DNA of 64,000 bases from Firmicutes bacterium UBA2058. GTDB lineage: Bacteria; Bacillota; Clostridia; Tissierellales; Sedimentibacteraceae. This document shows, in pieces, positions 62,207-64,000 of this stretch. The notes beneath the pieces were generated by a model. That model was not told where the DNA came from. It saw only the letters and a list, made by a program, of their open reading frames with translations, and ran no database searches. The stretch's first letter is position 1. Every line of letters starts with the position of its first letter. Position numbers and translations under genes: made by a program. Location of the stretch: NCBI GenBank assembly GCA_002332905.1, contig DDAM01000062.1:124001-188000 (forward strand), given 5' to 3'.

Positions 62207-63256
62207 ATGCCAATTTATAAAGATGAAAAACAAAACACCTGGTACGCATCATTTTATTACAATACGTGGAATGGTGAGAGAAAGAAAAAACTTAAAAGAG
62301 GTTTTGAGAAAAAGAAAGATGCTGCAGATTGGGAGCGTGAATTTCTAAGAAAAGAAAAAGCCTCTCCAGATATGACATTAAACTCTCTAGTAGAGCTTTA
62401 TATGGAAGATATGTCTACCAGGTTAAAAGCTTCCACTATTGAAAATAAAAAAGCTATGATTAACACAAAGCTATTACCAGTATTAGGAGATATGCAAATC
62501 GACCAAATTAAACCTACAACCATACGCAAATGGCAGAATGATATAATTAATCAAGGCTATGCTAAAACCTACTTAAAAACTATAAACAATCAAATTACAG
62601 CTATATTCAATTATGCTGTTAAATATTATGAGCTAAAAGAAAACCCATGCCATAAAGCTGGAAGTATGGGAAAGAAAAAAGCTGATAGTATGGACTTTTA
62701 TACTACAGAGGAATTTAAGGCAGTTATTGAAAAAGTGCATAAACCACATATCAAAATGGGATTAGAAGTATTATATTGGACTGGTATGCGTATAGGCGAA
62801 TTATTGGCCTTAACATTGAATGATATTGACTTTGAGTGTAAAACTATTACCATTAATAAATCGTATCAAAGAATAGCAAGAGAGGACCACATAACAGAGC
62901 CCAAGACACCAAAGAGTAATAGAGTTGTATTAATACCTGGATTCTTATGTGATGAGCTTCAGGAGTATATTAAATCCCTTTATGAAGTATCTCCAGATGA
63001 AAGACTATTTCCTTTTGTTAGGTCATTATTTAATCACGAATTAAAAACTGCAGCCACTAAAGCTGATATAAAAATAATAAGACTGCATGATTTAAGACAC
63101 TCACACGCGTCATTATTAATAGAGCTTGGCTTTTCTCCTCTGCTTATAGCTGAAAGATTAGGCCACGAGAATATAGAAACAACACTTCAAACATATAGTC
63201 ATTTGTACCCTAATAAACAGGCTGAGTTGATTGAGAAGTTGGAGAATATGATTTGA
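62207..63256 (+). CDS. int: Tyrosine recombinase (phage integrase)
   Basis: A 349-residue integrase. The N-terminal arm-binding AP2-like part (MPIYKDEKQNTWYASFYYNTWNGERKKKLKRGF) is followed by a SAM-like core-binding domain (TLNSLVELYMEDMSTRLKASTIENKK..), then the catalytic domain with Arg in TGMRIGELLAL, HDLRHSHAS (H-x-x-R), LGH and the nucleophile Tyr in TLQTYSHLYP. ATG 62207 behind AGGAG. It inserts and excises the element; the attachment site is presumably at the guaA end. Confidence 0.95.
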   Translation: MPIYKDEKQNTWYASFYYNTWNGERKKKLKRGFEKKKDAADWEREFLRKEKASPDMTLNSLVELYMEDMSTRLKASTIENKKAMINTKLLPVLGDMQIDQIKPTTIRKWQNDIINQGYAKTYLKTINNQITAIFNYAVKYYELKENPCHKAGSMGKKKADSMDFYTTEEFKAVIEKVHKPHIKMGLEVLYWTGMRIGELLALTLNDIDFECKTITINKSYQRIAREDHITEPKTPKSNRVVLIPGFLCDELQEYIKSLYEVSPDERLFPFVRSLFNHELKTAATKADIKIIRLHDLRHSHASLLIELGFSPLLIAERLGHENIETTLQTYSHLYPNKQAELIEKLENMI

Positions 63257-63284
63257 TTATTTATTTAAAGTTAATATAAAATTA

Positions 63285-63310
63285 AAACGAGCTATATTGT
63301 TAGCTCGTTT
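63285..63310. terminator. Hairpin terminator after the integrase gene
   Basis: A 10-bp perfect stem AAACGAGCTA / TAGCTCGTTT (63285-63294 with 63301-63310). Lies between the integrase and the convergent Panacea gene. Confidence 0.8.
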
Positions 63311-63338
63311 ACTTAGTTATAATATTATTTAACTATTA

Positions 63339-63983
63339 TTAATTATTTGACATATAATCTATAATCAAATCTTTTGATATAACACAACTCTCCCCTAAAC
63401 CATTCTTATATACAGTATACCAAGGAGTTCCTTTTTTATGTGTTTTTTCTATTAGGCTACTAGCTTCGTGTTTTTCGTATCTATCTATTATAGTATCTAA
63501 CACTTGTATAATTTTACTATAACCTTCTAAACTGGATAATCTTGAGGAAACTATAAGTTTTTCTCTATCGTCATAGTGTATTTTTTTATTTTTATATATC
63601 TTATAATCTTCATACACTTCTGGTATAACTGGGCCATACCTCCAAGCTTGAAAATCATAATCATAAATATCATCTTTATATTTTTTAAAATATTCACACC
63701 AGTAAAAATATAATAACTTTTGCAATTCTATATGCGTACAATCTCTTCTGCTCAATATAGCTTTTGCAATATCATTTACAGTTGGTACTGTATCTTTGGC
63801 AATAATACTTTTAAAATCTTGATATCCATTAGATTTTACTACATCACTGAAAAACTTGTCATAATCAGACACACTCTCCCAGCTCTTGTCTTCTAATTGA
63901 AGGTGATGAAATCCAAAAGTAATATGATTAAATTGTTTCTTTAACTTTTCGAAATTATATAGAAACTCTTTACAATCTGTCAT
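63339..63983 (-). CDS. Panacea-domain (DUF4065/SocA-like) protein
   Basis: A 214-residue protein. The Panacea domain begins at about 68 (DIAKAILSR...THIELQKLLYFYWCEYF) and has DFQAWRYGPVIPEVYEDYK, both diagnostic of the DUF4065 family. In known toxin-antitoxin systems Panacea domains act as antitoxin. The N-terminal 65 residues (FEKLKKQFNHITFGFHHLQ) are an extension of unknown role. No toxin gene is seen in the remaining window, so the partner might lie beyond the edge. The start at ATG 63983 lies 17 bases from the window end. Confidence 0.8.
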   Translation of the reverse strand: MTDCKEFLYNFEKLKKQFNHITFGFHHLQLEDKSWESVSDYDKFFSDVVKSNGYQDFKSIIAKDTVPTVNDIAKAILSRRDCTHIELQKLLYFYWCEYFKKYKDDIYDYDFQAWRYGPVIPEVYEDYKIYKNKKIHYDDREKLIVSSRLSSLEGYSKIIQVLDTIIDRYEKHEASSLIEKTHKKGTPWYTVYKNGLGESCVISKDLIIDYMSNN

Positions 63984-64000
63984 ATTATCACATGAATAAT

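Overview
The window is AT-rich DNA with Gram-positive features: strong GGAGG ribosome binding sites, frequent TTG/GTG starts, T-box and riboswitch leaders, an S-layer (SLH) protein and lipoprotein signal peptides. Gene content (oxygen-sensitive glycyl radical enzyme, Opp-type peptide uptake, Kdp, TAXI transport) fits an anaerobic member of the Clostridia/Tissierellia, for example a Sedimentibacter-like organism. The genus is an inference. No rRNA, tRNA, CRISPR array or insertion sequence was found.

Layout. 1-9.2 kb (-): most of a >3,000-residue surface protein (signal peptide, transcobalamin-like domains, Ig-like repeats, PQQ-type propeller, SLH anchors), behind a cobalamin riboswitch with terminator and interrupted by one frameshift. 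9.8-18 kb: two YitT proteins, cobJ behind a second cobalamin riboswitch, a TAXI binding protein joined to a sensor-like fragment at an apparent deletion or misassembly, traX, cysK-cysE behind a T-box, and a DUF2238 membrane protein. 18-25 kb: a fluoride riboswitch driving a cation/proton antiporter, a HypD-like glycyl radical enzyme with its activase, a TMEM165-type transporter and a glycolipid glycosyltransferase. 25-36 kb (-): a peptide/amide catabolic operon (OppABCDF, two ATC-hydrolase-like paralogues, D-aminoacylase, class I glutamine-amidotransferase-like hydrolase) divergent from a LysR regulator. 36-45 kb (+): a kdp locus (small ORF, kdpF, frameshifted kdpA, kdpB, kdpC, small ORF, kdpD, kdpE) with repeated KdpE-like boxes. 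45-48 kb: a small membrane protein, a GNAT acetyltransferase and guaA.

48.2-63.3 kb is an integrated phage-related element downstream of guaA. It has a tyrosine integrase, excisionase-like HTH proteins, a divergent repressor/Cro switch with three operators and two consensus promoters, a Rha-type regulator, a replication module (replisome organizer, G39P-type loader, J-domain protein), a cold-shock protein, one HK97-fold major capsid protein, an HNH nuclease and a sigma-70-like factor. No portal, terminase, protease, head-tail or tail gene is present. The size and content resemble a phage satellite (PICI-like) that keeps its own capsid gene, and this is the strongest candidate for an undescribed system. 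It also carries two copies of a conserved hairpin leader in front of different genes, an 18-bp repeat beside the HNH and capsid genes, and a non-coding region packed with AATT-centred palindromes and three 32-bp dyads. A Panacea-domain gene closes the window.

Three apparent single-base frameshifts (S-layer gene, kdpA, replisome organizer), a decayed YdjM gene and the sensor/TAXI join mean that sequencing or assembly error should be excluded before biological meaning is assigned to any of them.
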